A stretch of 64,000 nt of DNA from Bacillota bacterium (GTDB lineage Bacteria > Bacillota > Clostridia > Lachnospirales > Lachnospiraceae), in NCBI GenBank assembly GCA_023442465.1, contig JAEZZQ010000015.1:124001-188000 (forward strand). The letters are read 5' to 3'. Of the stretch, positions 9,143 through 18,304 are shown piece after piece. The position numbers and the translations under genes were made by a program. Under the pieces are notes generated by a model, which saw nothing but the letters and a program-made list of their open reading frames with translations, made no database searches and was not told the origin of the DNA. Positions within the stretch are counted from its first letter, which is position 1. Each line of letters opens with the position of its first letter.

Positions 9143-9868
9143 ATGAAGGTGACTTATATTTATCACAGCGGATTTTCCGTTGAATTGGAGCAATGTGTAC
9201 TGCTGTTCGATTATTATATAGGAAAGTTGCCGGAGTGGGAGCGGGAAAAACCGATATATGTGTTTGCGTCCCATAAGCATAAGGATCATTTTAGTCTAAA
9301 AATTTTCGACTTGGTCAGTCAATACAAAAATATACATTTTTTCTTGGGCAGTGACGTAAAGCTTAGCGAGAGCTACTTGGAGAGAAACCATGTAGCCCCT
9401 GCCGCGAGGAAAAGGATAACAAATGTAGGAAAAAATAAAACCCTGCGATTCGACGATATGGAGATACGCACGCTTCGTTCTACGGATGCGGGTGTAGCTT
9501 TTATTGTGAAGGTAGAGGGAAAGTGCATTTATCATGCAGGGGATTTGAATTGGTGGCATTGGGAGGGAGAACCGTCCCCCTTCAACGAGGATATGGAGAA
9601 AAATTACAAAAGGGAAATCGACAGCATAAAGGGCATAAGCTTTGACGCTGCTTTTGTGCCCTTGGATCCAAGGCTTGAAGCTGCTTATGGCTGGGGGATG
9701 GATTATTTCCTTGAAAATACAAAGGCGAAGATGGTTTTTCCCATACATATGTGGGAAGAATACGGTTATATCGGCAAGTATAAAAAAACTCAAATCGGTG
9801 CGGCATATAGCGAGCACATTGCGGACATAAGCGCACCGGGACAGGAATTCGATTTATGGAATATTTAA
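9143..9868 (+). CDS. Metallo-beta-lactamase fold hydrolase
   Basis: A 241-residue soluble protein with the metal motif ASHKHKDHFSL (HxHxDH), then HAGDLNWW and a late HMWEEYGYI that supplies further ligands. It belongs to the UlaG/RomA-like branch of metallo-beta-lactamase-fold proteins. The substrate cannot be told. Its last 13 bp overlap the start of the MutS-like ATPase, so the two are very likely translationally coupled. Confidence 0.85.
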   Translation: MKVTYIYHSGFSVELEQCVLLFDYYIGKLPEWEREKPIYVFASHKHKDHFSLKIFDLVSQYKNIHFFLGSDVKLSESYLERNHVAPAARKRITNVGKNKTLRFDDMEIRTLRSTDAGVAFIVKVEGKCIYHAGDLNWWHWEGEPSPFNEDMEKNYKREIDSIKGISFDAAFVPLDPRLEAAYGWGMDYFLENTKAKMVFPIHMWEEYGYIGKYKKTQIGAAYSEHIADISAPGQEFDLWNI

Positions 9869-11598
9869 TTTTTGCCTTGACCATATTGGCTTTTATTGTG
9901 CTGATTATGCTCAAGGGTTTTTTGGATGATAGGAAGAAAAGGGCTGATTTTATCGTATGGCTTCGGAATAATTACGGTACTCTGCCAAGGAGAGCGGAAA
10001 TTAAACCGGAGGAGTTTGAAAGGATTTCCTGCTATTTCAGAAGGCATGAGGCGAAGGGCTATTATGTCGATGATATTACGTGGAATGATTTAAATATGGA
10101 CAGCATCTTTAAGAAGATGAATTATGCGTATTCTGCTGCAGGGGAGGAATATTTGTACTATCTTCTGAGAACTCCGGTTCAGGATACGGGCAAGATAGAG
10201 CGTTTGGAGAAACATATTCGCTTCTTTATGGAGCACGAAGAGGAGAGAATAAAATTTCAAGTTTTTTTTGCAAAGCTTGGACGGACGGGAAAACACTCCA
10301 TTTATGATTATCTGAACTATTTGGACTTATTGGGAGAAAGAAGCAATAAGGGGCATTATTGGGGAGATTTGGGAATCGTGCTTTCCCTTCTTGTCATGTT
10401 TTTCTCCGTGCCGGCAGGTGTAGTGCTTCTTGTACTATTTATTTGCAGGAATATTATCGTATATTTTAAGATCAAGAATGAAATTGAGCCTTATATTACC
10501 AGCTTTGGCTACATATTGAGGCTGCTTCGGAGCGTAGATGATATCGTAAAGCTTCCTTCAGAGGGGTTCGAGGATGAAATGGAAGAGCTGAAAGCCTGCC
10601 GGAAGAAAATGAGCAGGTTCAAATCTGGCTCTTATATTATTATGTCTTCTGCCAGAATGAGCGCATCCGGCAATCCCATAGAGGTCTTGTTAGATTATGT
10701 CCGCATGACCTTTCATCTGGACCTGATCAAATTTAACAATATGCTGGCAGAGGTGAGGAAGAATATCGACGCCATCGACAGGATGCTCACTATCAGCGGT
10801 TATATGGAGTCAGCCATTGCCGTGGGGGCGTATCGTACCTCTTTAGGAGGGGCCTATTGTATTCCTGAGCTAAACGACTATGAAGGGCTGCATATAGAGA
10901 ATATGTATCATCCTTTAATCGATAATCCGGTAAAAAACAGCATATCTACGAAACGGGGAATCTTGCTTACCGGTTCCAACGCGTCGGGGAAATCCACCTT
11001 TTTAAAAACGGTTTCACTGAATGCAATTCTGGCTCAGACGATACATACCTGTCTGGCGGACAGCTATAGCGGCAGTCCCTATCGTATCATGTCCTCTATG
11101 GCTCTTCGGGACGATTTATCCGGTGGGGACAGCTATTATATCGTAGAGATAAAGTCTTTGAAGCGAATACTCAACCAAGCGGTGTCTGCGGACGGCTGCC
11201 AAGACCAGGGGAGCTTGGATTCGGCACGCTGCATTCGTGAGAATAAAGTGCTTTGCTTTGTGGACGAGGTGCTGCGGGGAACGAATACGGTAGAACGTAT
11301 CGCGGCGTCTACACAGATACTAAAGAGTCTTGCGAAGGGAAATGTCATCTGCTTTGCGGCCACTCACGATATAGAACTGACGCATCTGCTTGAGCGCGAT
11401 TACAATAATTATCATTTCGAGGAGGAAATCCAAGGGGACGACGTAGTATTTAATTATAGGCTTATGGATGGACGGGCAACGACCCGCAACGCCATTAAGC
11501 TTTTGCGCGTCATGGGATATGATGAGGATATTATTCGCAGTGCGGAGAATCTGGCGGAGGAATTCATTACAAAGGGTGTTTGGAAGGCCCACGAGTAG
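9856..11598 (+). CDS. Membrane-anchored MutS-like ATPase
   Basis: A 580-residue protein. An N-terminal hydrophobic helix (about residues 3-22) and a longer hydrophobic stretch near residues 172-203 suggest membrane anchoring. The C-terminal half is a MutS domain V ATPase: Walker A GSNASGKSTF, Walker B-type CFVDEVLRGTNTVER and a C-terminal ATHDIELT His. The mismatch-recognition domain of true MutS (encoded at 59.7 kb) is absent. The core domains resemble MutS2/MSH-like clamps. Function is unknown; it is not expected to do classical mismatch repair. Upstream it overlaps the metallo-hydrolase gene by 13 bp. Confidence 0.85.
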   Translation: MEYLIFALTILAFIVLIMLKGFLDDRKKRADFIVWLRNNYGTLPRRAEIKPEEFERISCYFRRHEAKGYYVDDITWNDLNMDSIFKKMNYAYSAAGEEYLYYLLRTPVQDTGKIERLEKHIRFFMEHEEERIKFQVFFAKLGRTGKHSIYDYLNYLDLLGERSNKGHYWGDLGIVLSLLVMFFSVPAGVVLLVLFICRNIIVYFKIKNEIEPYITSFGYILRLLRSVDDIVKLPSEGFEDEMEELKACRKKMSRFKSGSYIIMSSARMSASGNPIEVLLDYVRMTFHLDLIKFNNMLAEVRKNIDAIDRMLTISGYMESAIAVGAYRTSLGGAYCIPELNDYEGLHIENMYHPLIDNPVKNSISTKRGILLTGSNASGKSTFLKTVSLNAILAQTIHTCLADSYSGSPYRIMSSMALRDDLSGGDSYYIVEIKSLKRILNQAVSADGCQDQGSLDSARCIRENKVLCFVDEVLRGTNTVERIAASTQILKSLAKGNVICFAATHDIELTHLLERDYNNYHFEEEIQGDDVVFNYRLMDGRATTRNAIKLLRVMGYDEDIIRSAENLAEEFITKGVWKAHE

Positions 11599-11625
11599 AC
11601 TGCCTGAAAGGAATGGATAATAAAA

Positions 11626-12096
11626 ATGAATGTAAAGATATATACGGATGGGTCTGCAAGGGGAAACCCGGAGGGGCCGGGAGGCTATGGAACCGTCCTT
11701 CAATATGTGGATGGGAAAGGAACCTTGCATGAGCGGGAATATTCGGCAGGTTATAAAAAGACTACTAATAACCGGATGGAGCTGATGGCAGTAATCGTAG
11801 GATTAGAGGCGCTGAACAAGCCCTGCGAGGTGGAAATCATATCGGACTCCAAATATGTTACCGATGCCTTCAATCAGCACTGGATGGAGGGCTGGCTTAA
11901 GAAGAACTGGAAGACCAGCGGGAATAAACCGGTAAAAAATGTGGATTTGTGGAAACGCTTGCTGGAAGCGAAAAAGCAGCATCAGGTAACTTTTACATGG
12001 GTAAAAGGACACGATGGACACCCGGAAAACGAGCGCTGCGACAGGCTGGCGACATCGGCGGCGGATGGGGATGAATTGCTTGAGGATTTTGCGTAA
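11626..12096 (+). CDS. rnhA: Ribonuclease HI
   Basis: A 156-residue enzyme that cleaves RNA in RNA-DNA hybrids. The acidic active site is visible as YTDGSARGNPEGPGGYG (first Asp), NNRMELMAVI (Glu), IISDSKYVTDA (Asp) and WVKGHDGHPENERCDRLA (His loop and last Asp). Length is normal. The stop codon lies inside the truncated repeat copy starting at 12092, so the element abuts or slightly rewrites the C-terminus. Confidence 0.95.
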   Translation: MNVKIYTDGSARGNPEGPGGYGTVLQYVDGKGTLHEREYSAGYKKTTNNRMELMAVIVGLEALNKPCEVEIISDSKYVTDAFNQHWMEGWLKKNWKTSGNKPVKNVDLWKRLLEAKKQHQVTFTWVKGHDGHPENERCDRLATSAADGDELLEDFA

Positions 12097-12184
12097 GAAC
12101 GTGATGCAAGAGATGATTTCTGCTTCACGGAGCGAATTTTAAATGCAGAAATCATGCGTTACTGAGAACGGAGTGAACAGTAAC
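12092..12184. repeat. 5'-truncated copy of the interspersed repeat
   Basis: From CGTAAGAACGTGAT through the ATGATTTCTGC/GCAGAAATCAT stem to GTGAACAGTAAC, this matches the 3' two-thirds of the 133-bp repeats. The 5' inverted end and first hairpin are missing. The rnhA stop codon is the TAA inside CGTAAG. It lies between rnhA and the HAD phosphatase gene. Confidence 0.8.
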
Positions 12185-12232
12185 GTAATAAATGCTTTCG
12201 CGCATGAGAATATGAGTGAGAAAGAGGCGGAT

Positions 12233-12931
12233 ATGGGAAAATTTGAAATCATATTGTGGGATGTAGACCAGACCTTATTGGATTTTAAACGTTCCGAAAG
12301 CTACGCGGTCCGGCATTGTTTCGGACTGTTCGGACTAAAGGTAACGGACGAAATCGTAGCCTTGTATTCAGGAATCAATGAAGGCTTCTGGAAACGCATT
12401 GAAAAAGGGGAAATTACAAAAAAGGAAGCGTTGGTAGAGCGGTTTCGCACATTTTTTTCACAAATTGGAGTAACCGGGGTGGAACCGGAAGAGTTTCAAA
12501 TGCATTATGCGGATGCGTTAGGCAGTGTATATTATTATCAGGACGATTCCTATGAGCTGGTGAAGCAGCTAAAGGGACAGTACAGACAATATCTCGTAAC
12601 CAACGGGGTTACCCATACTCAGAGGAAGAAGTTGAAGCTGTCAGGACTTGATCAACTGGTAGAGGATATTTTCGTTTCGGAGGAAATAGGCGTTCCTAAG
12701 CCGCAGAAGGAATATTTCGACAGATGTTTTTCACGTATTCAAGATTTTGATAAAGAGAAAGTAATTATCGTAGGAGATTCCTTAAGCAGCGATATGATGG
12801 GCGGAAATAATGCCGGACTTGTTACTTGCTGGTATAATCCCGGAGGACTTAAGAATGAGTCTGAGGTTAGAATCGATTATGAAATTAAGAACTTGCAAGA
12901 CATTATATCCGTTTTGAAAGAGGGGCAGTAA
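12233..12931 (+). CDS. HAD-family phosphatase, YjjG-like nucleotidase
   Basis: A 232-residue HAD hydrolase. Motif I is WDVDQTLLDF, motif II VTNGVTHTQ, the motif III Lys lies in GVPKPQKEYF and motif IV is IIVGDSLSSDMMGG. The layout and TNGV segment fit the YjjG/house-cleaning pyrimidine nucleotidase branch, which hydrolyses nucleoside monophosphates. ATG 12233 was chosen because AAAGAGGCGG lies just upstream and the protein then begins at the conserved KFEIILWDVDQT. The longer frame from 12143 reads through the repeat copy. Confidence 0.85.
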   Translation: MGKFEIILWDVDQTLLDFKRSESYAVRHCFGLFGLKVTDEIVALYSGINEGFWKRIEKGEITKKEALVERFRTFFSQIGVTGVEPEEFQMHYADALGSVYYYQDDSYELVKQLKGQYRQYLVTNGVTHTQRKKLKLSGLDQLVEDIFVSEEIGVPKPQKEYFDRCFSRIQDFDKEKVIIVGDSLSSDMMGGNNAGLVTCWYNPGGLKNESEVRIDYEIKNLQDIISVLKEGQ

Positions 12932-12932
12932 G

Positions 12933-13928
12933 ATGCCCAAATCATCGGATCAGAAATTAAAGCTTTTATATATTATAAAGATTTTAAATGAACAGACGGA
13001 CGAAAATCACCCAATGCCCACGAAGGTGTTAATTGACGAGCTGGAAAAGTATGGGATCGCGGCCGAGAGAAAGTCTGTTTACAGTGACATTTCCCTGCTT
13101 TCGAAGTTCGGATATAATATCATCTACACCAAGGGAAAGCAGGGCGGAGGGTATTTTCTCGCTGAGAGGGAATTCGAGCTGCCGGAGTTAAAACTTTTGG
13201 TGGATGCCGTACAGTCATCCAAGTTCATCACAGCTAAAAAGTCCAGGGAACTGATTGAAAAGCTGGAACACCTTGCGGGGCAGTATGATGCCAGACAACT
13301 CCGGCGTCAGGTCTATGTGGCGGGCCGCATCAAGGCGGAGAACGAAAGCATCTATTATAATATCGATCATATACATAGGGCCATTCAGGAGGATGTTCAG
13401 ATTTCCTTTCAATATTTGGACTGGACACCGGAGAAGAAGCTAAAGCTCCGGAAGGAAGGCGTCAAATATTGCATTAGTCCATGGGCTTTGACATGGCAGG
13501 ATGAGAATTACTATTTGATAGCCTATGACAAATATGCGGATAAAATCAAGCATTACCGGGTGGATAAGATGGGTGGGATCGAGTTGCTGTCCGGCGAACC
13601 GAGAGAAGGGATAAGCTCCTTCGGACGCTTTGATATAGGGGCATATACAAATAAGACCTTCGGCATGTTCAGTGGTGAGGAGATAACTGTCACCTTGCAG
13701 ATGCCCGACAGATTATTGGGAGTGGTCATTGACAGATTCGGAAAAGATGTAGATTTGAAAAAAACAAAAAAGACCACTTTTTCCGTAAGAGTAAAGGTGG
13801 CCGTCAGCGAGCAGTTTTTCGGGTGGGTCACGGGACTCGGAGCGGAGGTCCGGCTTCTTTCCCCCAAGTCGGTAGTGGTGCGTTATGAGGAGTATTTGAA
13901 AAAAATTATAGAACAATATGAAAGGTAG
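12933..13928 (+). CDS. WYL-domain transcriptional regulator
   Basis: A 331-residue regulator. The N-terminal winged helix (residues about 5-70, with AERKSVYSDISLLSKFGYNI) is followed by a WYL domain around residues 140-230, including the conserved ISPWALTWQDENYYLIAYD segment, and a C-terminal WCX extension. WYL proteins usually sense nucleic-acid-like or nucleotide ligands. It starts 1 bp after the HAD stop, so the two genes probably share a transcript. Target genes are unknown. Confidence 0.9.
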   Translation: MPKSSDQKLKLLYIIKILNEQTDENHPMPTKVLIDELEKYGIAAERKSVYSDISLLSKFGYNIIYTKGKQGGGYFLAEREFELPELKLLVDAVQSSKFITAKKSRELIEKLEHLAGQYDARQLRRQVYVAGRIKAENESIYYNIDHIHRAIQEDVQISFQYLDWTPEKKLKLRKEGVKYCISPWALTWQDENYYLIAYDKYADKIKHYRVDKMGGIELLSGEPREGISSFGRFDIGAYTNKTFGMFSGEEITVTLQMPDRLLGVVIDRFGKDVDLKKTKKTTFSVRVKVAVSEQFFGWVTGLGAEVRLLSPKSVVVRYEEYLKKIIEQYER

Positions 13929-13949
13929 AAGACCGGATAATGTTATTTT

Positions 13950-14082
13950 GTTACTGTTCACACAGTAGCTTAACACTTGCTGTTAAGCTACGTAAGAAAG
14001 TGATTCAAGAGATGATTTCTGCTTCGCGTAGCGAATTTGCATGCAGAAATCATGCGTTACTGTGAACGGAGTGAACAGAAAC
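13950..14082. repeat. 133-bp interspersed repeat, full copy 2
   Basis: Same length and order of hairpins as the copy at 6151-6283, with a few substitutions (for example the loop TTCGCgtaGCGAA instead of TTCGCcaaGCGAA, and GAACAGAAAC at the 3' end in place of GAACAGTAAC). The left end GTTACTGTTCA is intact. It lies between the WYL regulator and the aminotransferase. Confidence 0.85.
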
Positions 14083-14113
14083 GTTATTTCGGCCCTTCAA
14101 TGAGTGATAGAAC

Positions 14114-15286
14114 ATGGAACTTAAAGTTGCGTCGAGAATGAAGGACTTCGAAGAAGGAATTTTTCAATTATTAAATGAGAAGAAGAATGAATTTTTAGCG
14201 CAGGGGCGCAAGGTATATAACCTGTCGGTAGGTACTCCTGATTTCAAACCGGCAAAGCATATTATGGACGCAGTGGTACAGGCTGCGATGGAGCCGGATA
14301 ATTATAAATATGCCCTCGCAGATTTACCCCGGTTGACCGAGGCAGTCATAGGACGTTTTGAAAGACGCTACGGCGTAGTGCTCAAGGCGGAGGAAATCAT
14401 GTCCGTTTACGGTTCGCAGGAAGGAATTACCCATATTGGCCTGACTTTATGCGATGAGGGGGATGTGGTGTTAGTTCCTAATCCGGGTTATCCCATATTT
14501 TCAATCGGTCCTGCCCTTGCAGGTGCTAAGCTGGTTTCTTATGATTTGCATGAACAAAACGGTTATCTTCCTGATTTAGAGGGAATGGATGAGGAGCTCC
14601 TCAGAAAAACGAAATTCATGATCGTTTCCTATCCGATGAATCCGATTTGCAGGACAGCTCCGAAAAGCTTTTATGAACGCCTCATTCCCTGGGCGAAGGA
14701 GCATAATATCATCATTATTCATGACAACGCGTATTCCGACATCATATACGATGGGAGGGAGGGGATTTCGATCCTGTCCATACCCGGAGCGAAGGAAGTC
14801 TGTGCAGAATTTTATTCGCTGTCGAAATCTTATAATTATACCGGCGCCAGAATGGGATTTTTGGTAGGGAATGAAGAAATAGTAACTCATTTTAAAAGAC
14901 TTCGTTCTCAAATTGATTACGGAACCTTTCTTCCGGTGCAATACGGTGCCATTGCGGCATTGAACGGACCGGATAATATGATAAAAGAGCAGTGCAGGGA
15001 ATATCAAAGACGCAGGGACGCGCTCTGCGGCGGGCTCCGTTCTATCGGCTGGAATATTCCCGACAGCGAAGGCGCTATGTTCGCGTGGGGAGCCATACCG
15101 GAAGGATATGAGGACGATGTGGAGTTCGTTATGGAGCTTTTAGAAAAGTCAGGTGTCCTCTGCACTCCCGGAAGCAGTTTTGGCACGCTTGGCAGGGGAC
15201 ATGTTCGATTTGCGCTCACCATACCGGTGGAAGAAATCGAAGAAGCGGTAAATGCGGTTGAACGTTCAGGCATGATTGTAAAATAA
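14114..15286 (+). CDS. Class I/II PLP-dependent aminotransferase
   Basis: A 390-residue fold-type I aminotransferase. LSVGTPDFKPAKHI is the N-terminal substrate loop, PNPGYPIF and SYPMNPICRTAP are family signatures, DNAYSDI carries the PLP-ring Asp/Tyr and SLSKSYNYTGARMGF holds the Schiff-base Lys. The sequence resembles the AspC/alanine/LL-diaminopimelate group; the exact donor and acceptor cannot be told. A weak GTGATAG-type site precedes ATG 14114. No partner gene is obvious. Confidence 0.9.
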   Translation: MELKVASRMKDFEEGIFQLLNEKKNEFLAQGRKVYNLSVGTPDFKPAKHIMDAVVQAAMEPDNYKYALADLPRLTEAVIGRFERRYGVVLKAEEIMSVYGSQEGITHIGLTLCDEGDVVLVPNPGYPIFSIGPALAGAKLVSYDLHEQNGYLPDLEGMDEELLRKTKFMIVSYPMNPICRTAPKSFYERLIPWAKEHNIIIIHDNAYSDIIYDGREGISILSIPGAKEVCAEFYSLSKSYNYTGARMGFLVGNEEIVTHFKRLRSQIDYGTFLPVQYGAIAALNGPDNMIKEQCREYQRRRDALCGGLRSIGWNIPDSEGAMFAWGAIPEGYEDDVEFVMELLEKSGVLCTPGSSFGTLGRGHVRFALTIPVEEIEEAVNAVERSGMIVK

Positions 15287-15383
15287 AAAACAATTAATTT
15301 CTTGAATAACAAGCCAAAAAAAGAATGGTTATTTGATACAAAATACCCCTTCTTTTTTTGTTAAATTTTCTCCGGTACAAACA

Positions 15384-15466
15384 TTGACACTTATAGTTTA
15401 GTATTTTATACTATGTATACCACAAAATATTGGATGGATTTACATATTTGTTACCATATATAGTGA
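15384..15466 (+). promoter_or_regulatory. nrdDG promoter with two probable NrdR boxes
   Basis: TTGACA (15384-15389) and TATACT (15407-15412) are separated by 17 bp. Two NrdR-box-like 16-mers lie here. Box 1, about 15408-15423, has core CTATGTATAC and overlaps the -10. Box 2, 15451-15466, has core CCATATATAG with GTGA following. The box cores are 43 bp apart, about four helical turns, as seen in nrd promoters. Repression of nrdDG by NrdR is inferred. Confidence 0.7.
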
Positions 15467-15563
15467 GAATGGATATGTATACGCATTACGGGCATTTTAG
15501 AGAGGGTTGTGTACGTCATGCGTATTTTACACCAAGAGGGGGAAAAGATAGGAGGTCAAAGGA

Positions 15564-17747
15564 ATGAGTAAGGATAACTCAGCAGGAAACACAATCGATT
15601 ACGAAAAGGAATTCAAGCTGGAGAGGAACGTAAAGGTCATTAAAAAGGATGGAAGCCTCGAAGCGTTTAATGTGCAGAAGGTAGTCGATGCGGTAGGAAA
15701 GAGCGCATACCGCGCCTTAACGAAATTTACAAAGGAAGAGAAGCAGCATATTTGTCAATATGTGATAGATAAAGTCATGGACTTGGGGCAGGATGAAATT
15801 CCTATTCCGATTATGCATAATATCGTGGAAAGTGCCTTGGAAGAGGTAAAACCCATCGTTGCTAAGAGCTATCGCGATTACCGTAACTATAAGCAGGACT
15901 TCGTGCGGATGATGGACGATGTATATAAGAAGAGCCAGTCCATCATGTATGTGGGTGACAAGGAGAACGCTAATACGGACAGCGCCCTGGTATCTACGAA
16001 GAGAAGTCTTATTTTCAATCAGTTCAATAAAGAATTATATCAGAAATTCTTCATGACAACAGAGGAAATTCAGGCATGCCGCGACGGCTATATTTACGTG
16101 CACGACATGTCTGCCCGCAGGGACACGATGAACTGCTGTCTGTTCGATGTTGCAAATGTACTGACCGGCGGCTTCGAAATGGGGAACATATGGTACAACG
16201 AGCCCAAGTCACTGGATGTGGCCTTCGACGTGATCGGAGACATCGTGCTCAGCGCGGCAAGCCAGCAGTACGGCGGATTCACTGTTCCCGAGGTGGATAA
16301 GATACTGGAGCCCTATGCGGAGAAGACCTACCAGAAGAGCATCGAGAAGTATAAGAAGCTGGGTATTGATCCTGAGACGGCAGAAGCAGAGGCTTACGCC
16401 GATGTTCTGAGGGAATTCGAACAGGGCTTTCAAGGCTGGGAATATAAGTTCAATACGGTTGCCAGCAGCCGAGGGGACTATCCCTTTATTACAGTGACTG
16501 CGGGAATCGGCACAGGACGTTTTGCAAAAATGGCTACGATTTATTTGTTGAACGTGAGGAGAAGAGGACAGGGTAAGAAGGAATGCAAGAAACCGGTTCT
16601 CTTCCCGAAAATCGTATTTTTATATGATGAGAATCTGCACGGAAAGGGAAAGCCCCTGGAGGACGTTTTCGAAGCAGGAGTGAAATGCTCCGCGAAGACG
16701 ATGTATCCCGATTGGCTGAGCCTTACCGGAAAGGGCTATATCGCCAGTATGTATAAGCAGTATGGCAGGGTAATTTCACCTATGGGCTGTCGTGCCTTTT
16801 TATCTCCCTGGTATGAAAAAGGAGGTATGCACCCTGCGGATGACAAGGACGTTCCCGTTTTTGTGGGCCGGTTCAATATCGGTGCAGTTTCTCTGCACCT
16901 TCCTATGATCCTCGCTAAGGCGAGACAGGAGAGCAAGGACTTTTATGAGGTGCTGGATTATTATCTGAATCTAATCCGCCAGCTTCACATACGTACCTAC
17001 GCATATCTTGGGGAAATGCGGGCGTCTACCAATCCTTTGGCATACTGTGAGGGTGGTTTCCTCGGCGGAAAATTAAAGCTGATGGATAAAATCAAGCCTA
17101 TTTTGAAATCTGCGACGGCCAGCTTCGGTATTACGGCATTTAACGAATTGCAGGAGCTGTATAACGGAAAGTCCTTAGTAGAGGACGGTCAGTTTGCGCT
17201 TGAGGTTTTAGAGCACATCAATCAAAAAATTAATGAGTTCAAGCAGGCGGATGGAAACCTGTATGCTATTTACGGTACTCCGGCGGAGAATTTATGCGGG
17301 CTTCAGGTAAAACAGTTTCGGGCAAAATACGGGATCATCGAGGGCGTATCGGACAAAGAATACGTATCCAACAGCTTCCATTGCCACGTATCCGAGGACA
17401 TTACGCCTATCGAAAAGCAGGATTTGGAATACCGCTTCTGGGAGCTGGCAAACGGCGGCAAGATTCAATATGTGAAATATCCTATCGACTACAATATGGA
17501 GGCAATTAAGACTCTGATTCGCCGGGCGATGGATATGGGATTTTATGAGGGGGTCAACTTATCTCTCGCTTACTGCGATGACTGTGGCCATCAGGAGCTG
17601 GAAATGGATGTCTGCCCGGTATGCGGAGGCAAGAATCTGACGAAAATCGAGCGCATGAACGGTTATCTGTCGTATTCCCGTGTACATGGCGATACGAGGC
17701 TGAATGAGGCAAAAATGGCAGAAATTGCAGAAAGGAAGAGCATGTAA
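15564..17747 (+). CDS. nrdD: Anaerobic (class III) ribonucleoside-triphosphate reductase
   Basis: This 727-residue glycyl-radical enzyme reduces ribonucleoside triphosphates to dNTPs without oxygen. An N-terminal ATP-cone (residues about 20-110, VIKKDGSLEAFN) gives allosteric control. MNCCLFDVANVLTGGF carries active-site Cys. The C-terminal zinc site uses C671, C674, C684 and C687. The glycyl-radical Gly is G700 in RMNGYL. GGAGG precedes ATG 15564. The activase gene nrdG follows 3 bp after the stop. Confidence 0.97.
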   Translation: MSKDNSAGNTIDYEKEFKLERNVKVIKKDGSLEAFNVQKVVDAVGKSAYRALTKFTKEEKQHICQYVIDKVMDLGQDEIPIPIMHNIVESALEEVKPIVAKSYRDYRNYKQDFVRMMDDVYKKSQSIMYVGDKENANTDSALVSTKRSLIFNQFNKELYQKFFMTTEEIQACRDGYIYVHDMSARRDTMNCCLFDVANVLTGGFEMGNIWYNEPKSLDVAFDVIGDIVLSAASQQYGGFTVPEVDKILEPYAEKTYQKSIEKYKKLGIDPETAEAEAYADVLREFEQGFQGWEYKFNTVASSRGDYPFITVTAGIGTGRFAKMATIYLLNVRRRGQGKKECKKPVLFPKIVFLYDENLHGKGKPLEDVFEAGVKCSAKTMYPDWLSLTGKGYIASMYKQYGRVISPMGCRAFLSPWYEKGGMHPADDKDVPVFVGRFNIGAVSLHLPMILAKARQESKDFYEVLDYYLNLIRQLHIRTYAYLGEMRASTNPLAYCEGGFLGGKLKLMDKIKPILKSATASFGITAFNELQELYNGKSLVEDGQFALEVLEHINQKINEFKQADGNLYAIYGTPAENLCGLQVKQFRAKYGIIEGVSDKEYVSNSFHCHVSEDITPIEKQDLEYRFWELANGGKIQYVKYPIDYNMEAIKTLIRRAMDMGFYEGVNLSLAYCDDCGHQELEMDVCPVCGGKNLTKIERMNGYLSYSRVHGDTRLNEAKMAEIAERKSM

Positions 17748-17750
17748 ATA

Positions 17751-18263
17751 ATGAGGTATCACAATATTACCGAGGACGATATGTTAAATGGGGACGGTCT
17801 GCGGGTTGTTTTGTGGGTTTCCGGCTGCTCTCATTGCTGTAAGGAATGCCATAATCCTATTACGTGGGATCCGGACGGAGGACTTTTGTTTGATGAAGCT
17901 GCGAAACAGGAAATTTTTTCGCAGCTCGATAAGTCATATATTTCCGGCATTACCTTTTCGGGCGGAGACCCGCTGCATGCGGCCAATCGATTGGATGTCC
18001 GTAACCTGATGGAGGAAATCAAGGAAAGATATCCGGATAAGACCATATGGCTGTATACGGGAGATATGTGGGAAGATATATTTCATTACCCGCTGCTCCA
18101 ATTTGTGGATGTGCTGGTAGATGGAGAATTTAAGGTGGATTTGAAAGATCCGAAGCTTTTGTGGAAGGGGAGCAGCAATCAGAGAGTAATCGACGTACAG
18201 AAATCTTTGATGCAAACGGATTCCAAAGTACCGGTTCTTCATTGCGGCGATTATTCGCAATAA
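17751..18263 (+). CDS. nrdG: Anaerobic ribonucleotide reductase activating protein
   Basis: A 170-residue radical SAM enzyme that generates the glycyl radical on NrdD. The cluster motif CSHCCKEC fits the NrdG CxxxCxxC pattern, followed by HNPITWDP and the SAM-binding TFSGGDPLH. It begins 3 bp after the nrdD stop and is surely co-transcribed with it. Length is typical. Confidence 0.96.
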   Translation: MRYHNITEDDMLNGDGLRVVLWVSGCSHCCKECHNPITWDPDGGLLFDEAAKQEIFSQLDKSYISGITFSGGDPLHAANRLDVRNLMEEIKERYPDKTIWLYTGDMWEDIFHYPLLQFVDVLVDGEFKVDLKDPKLLWKGSSNQRVIDVQKSLMQTDSKVPVLHCGDYSQ

Positions 18264-18304
18264 GGCTATTTGTATATCATAAGGACGACGGGAGAGAACA
18301 ACGC

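Noticed and set aside
12143..12232. N-terminal extension of the HAD phosphatase frame
   Set aside because: The extension is encoded within and just after the truncated repeat, and the conserved N-terminus begins at 12233.
18161..18304. N-terminal extension of the dUTPase-like frame
   Set aside because: It overlaps nrdG, shows no homology to dUTPases and lacks a Shine-Dalgarno; GTG 18305 fits better.
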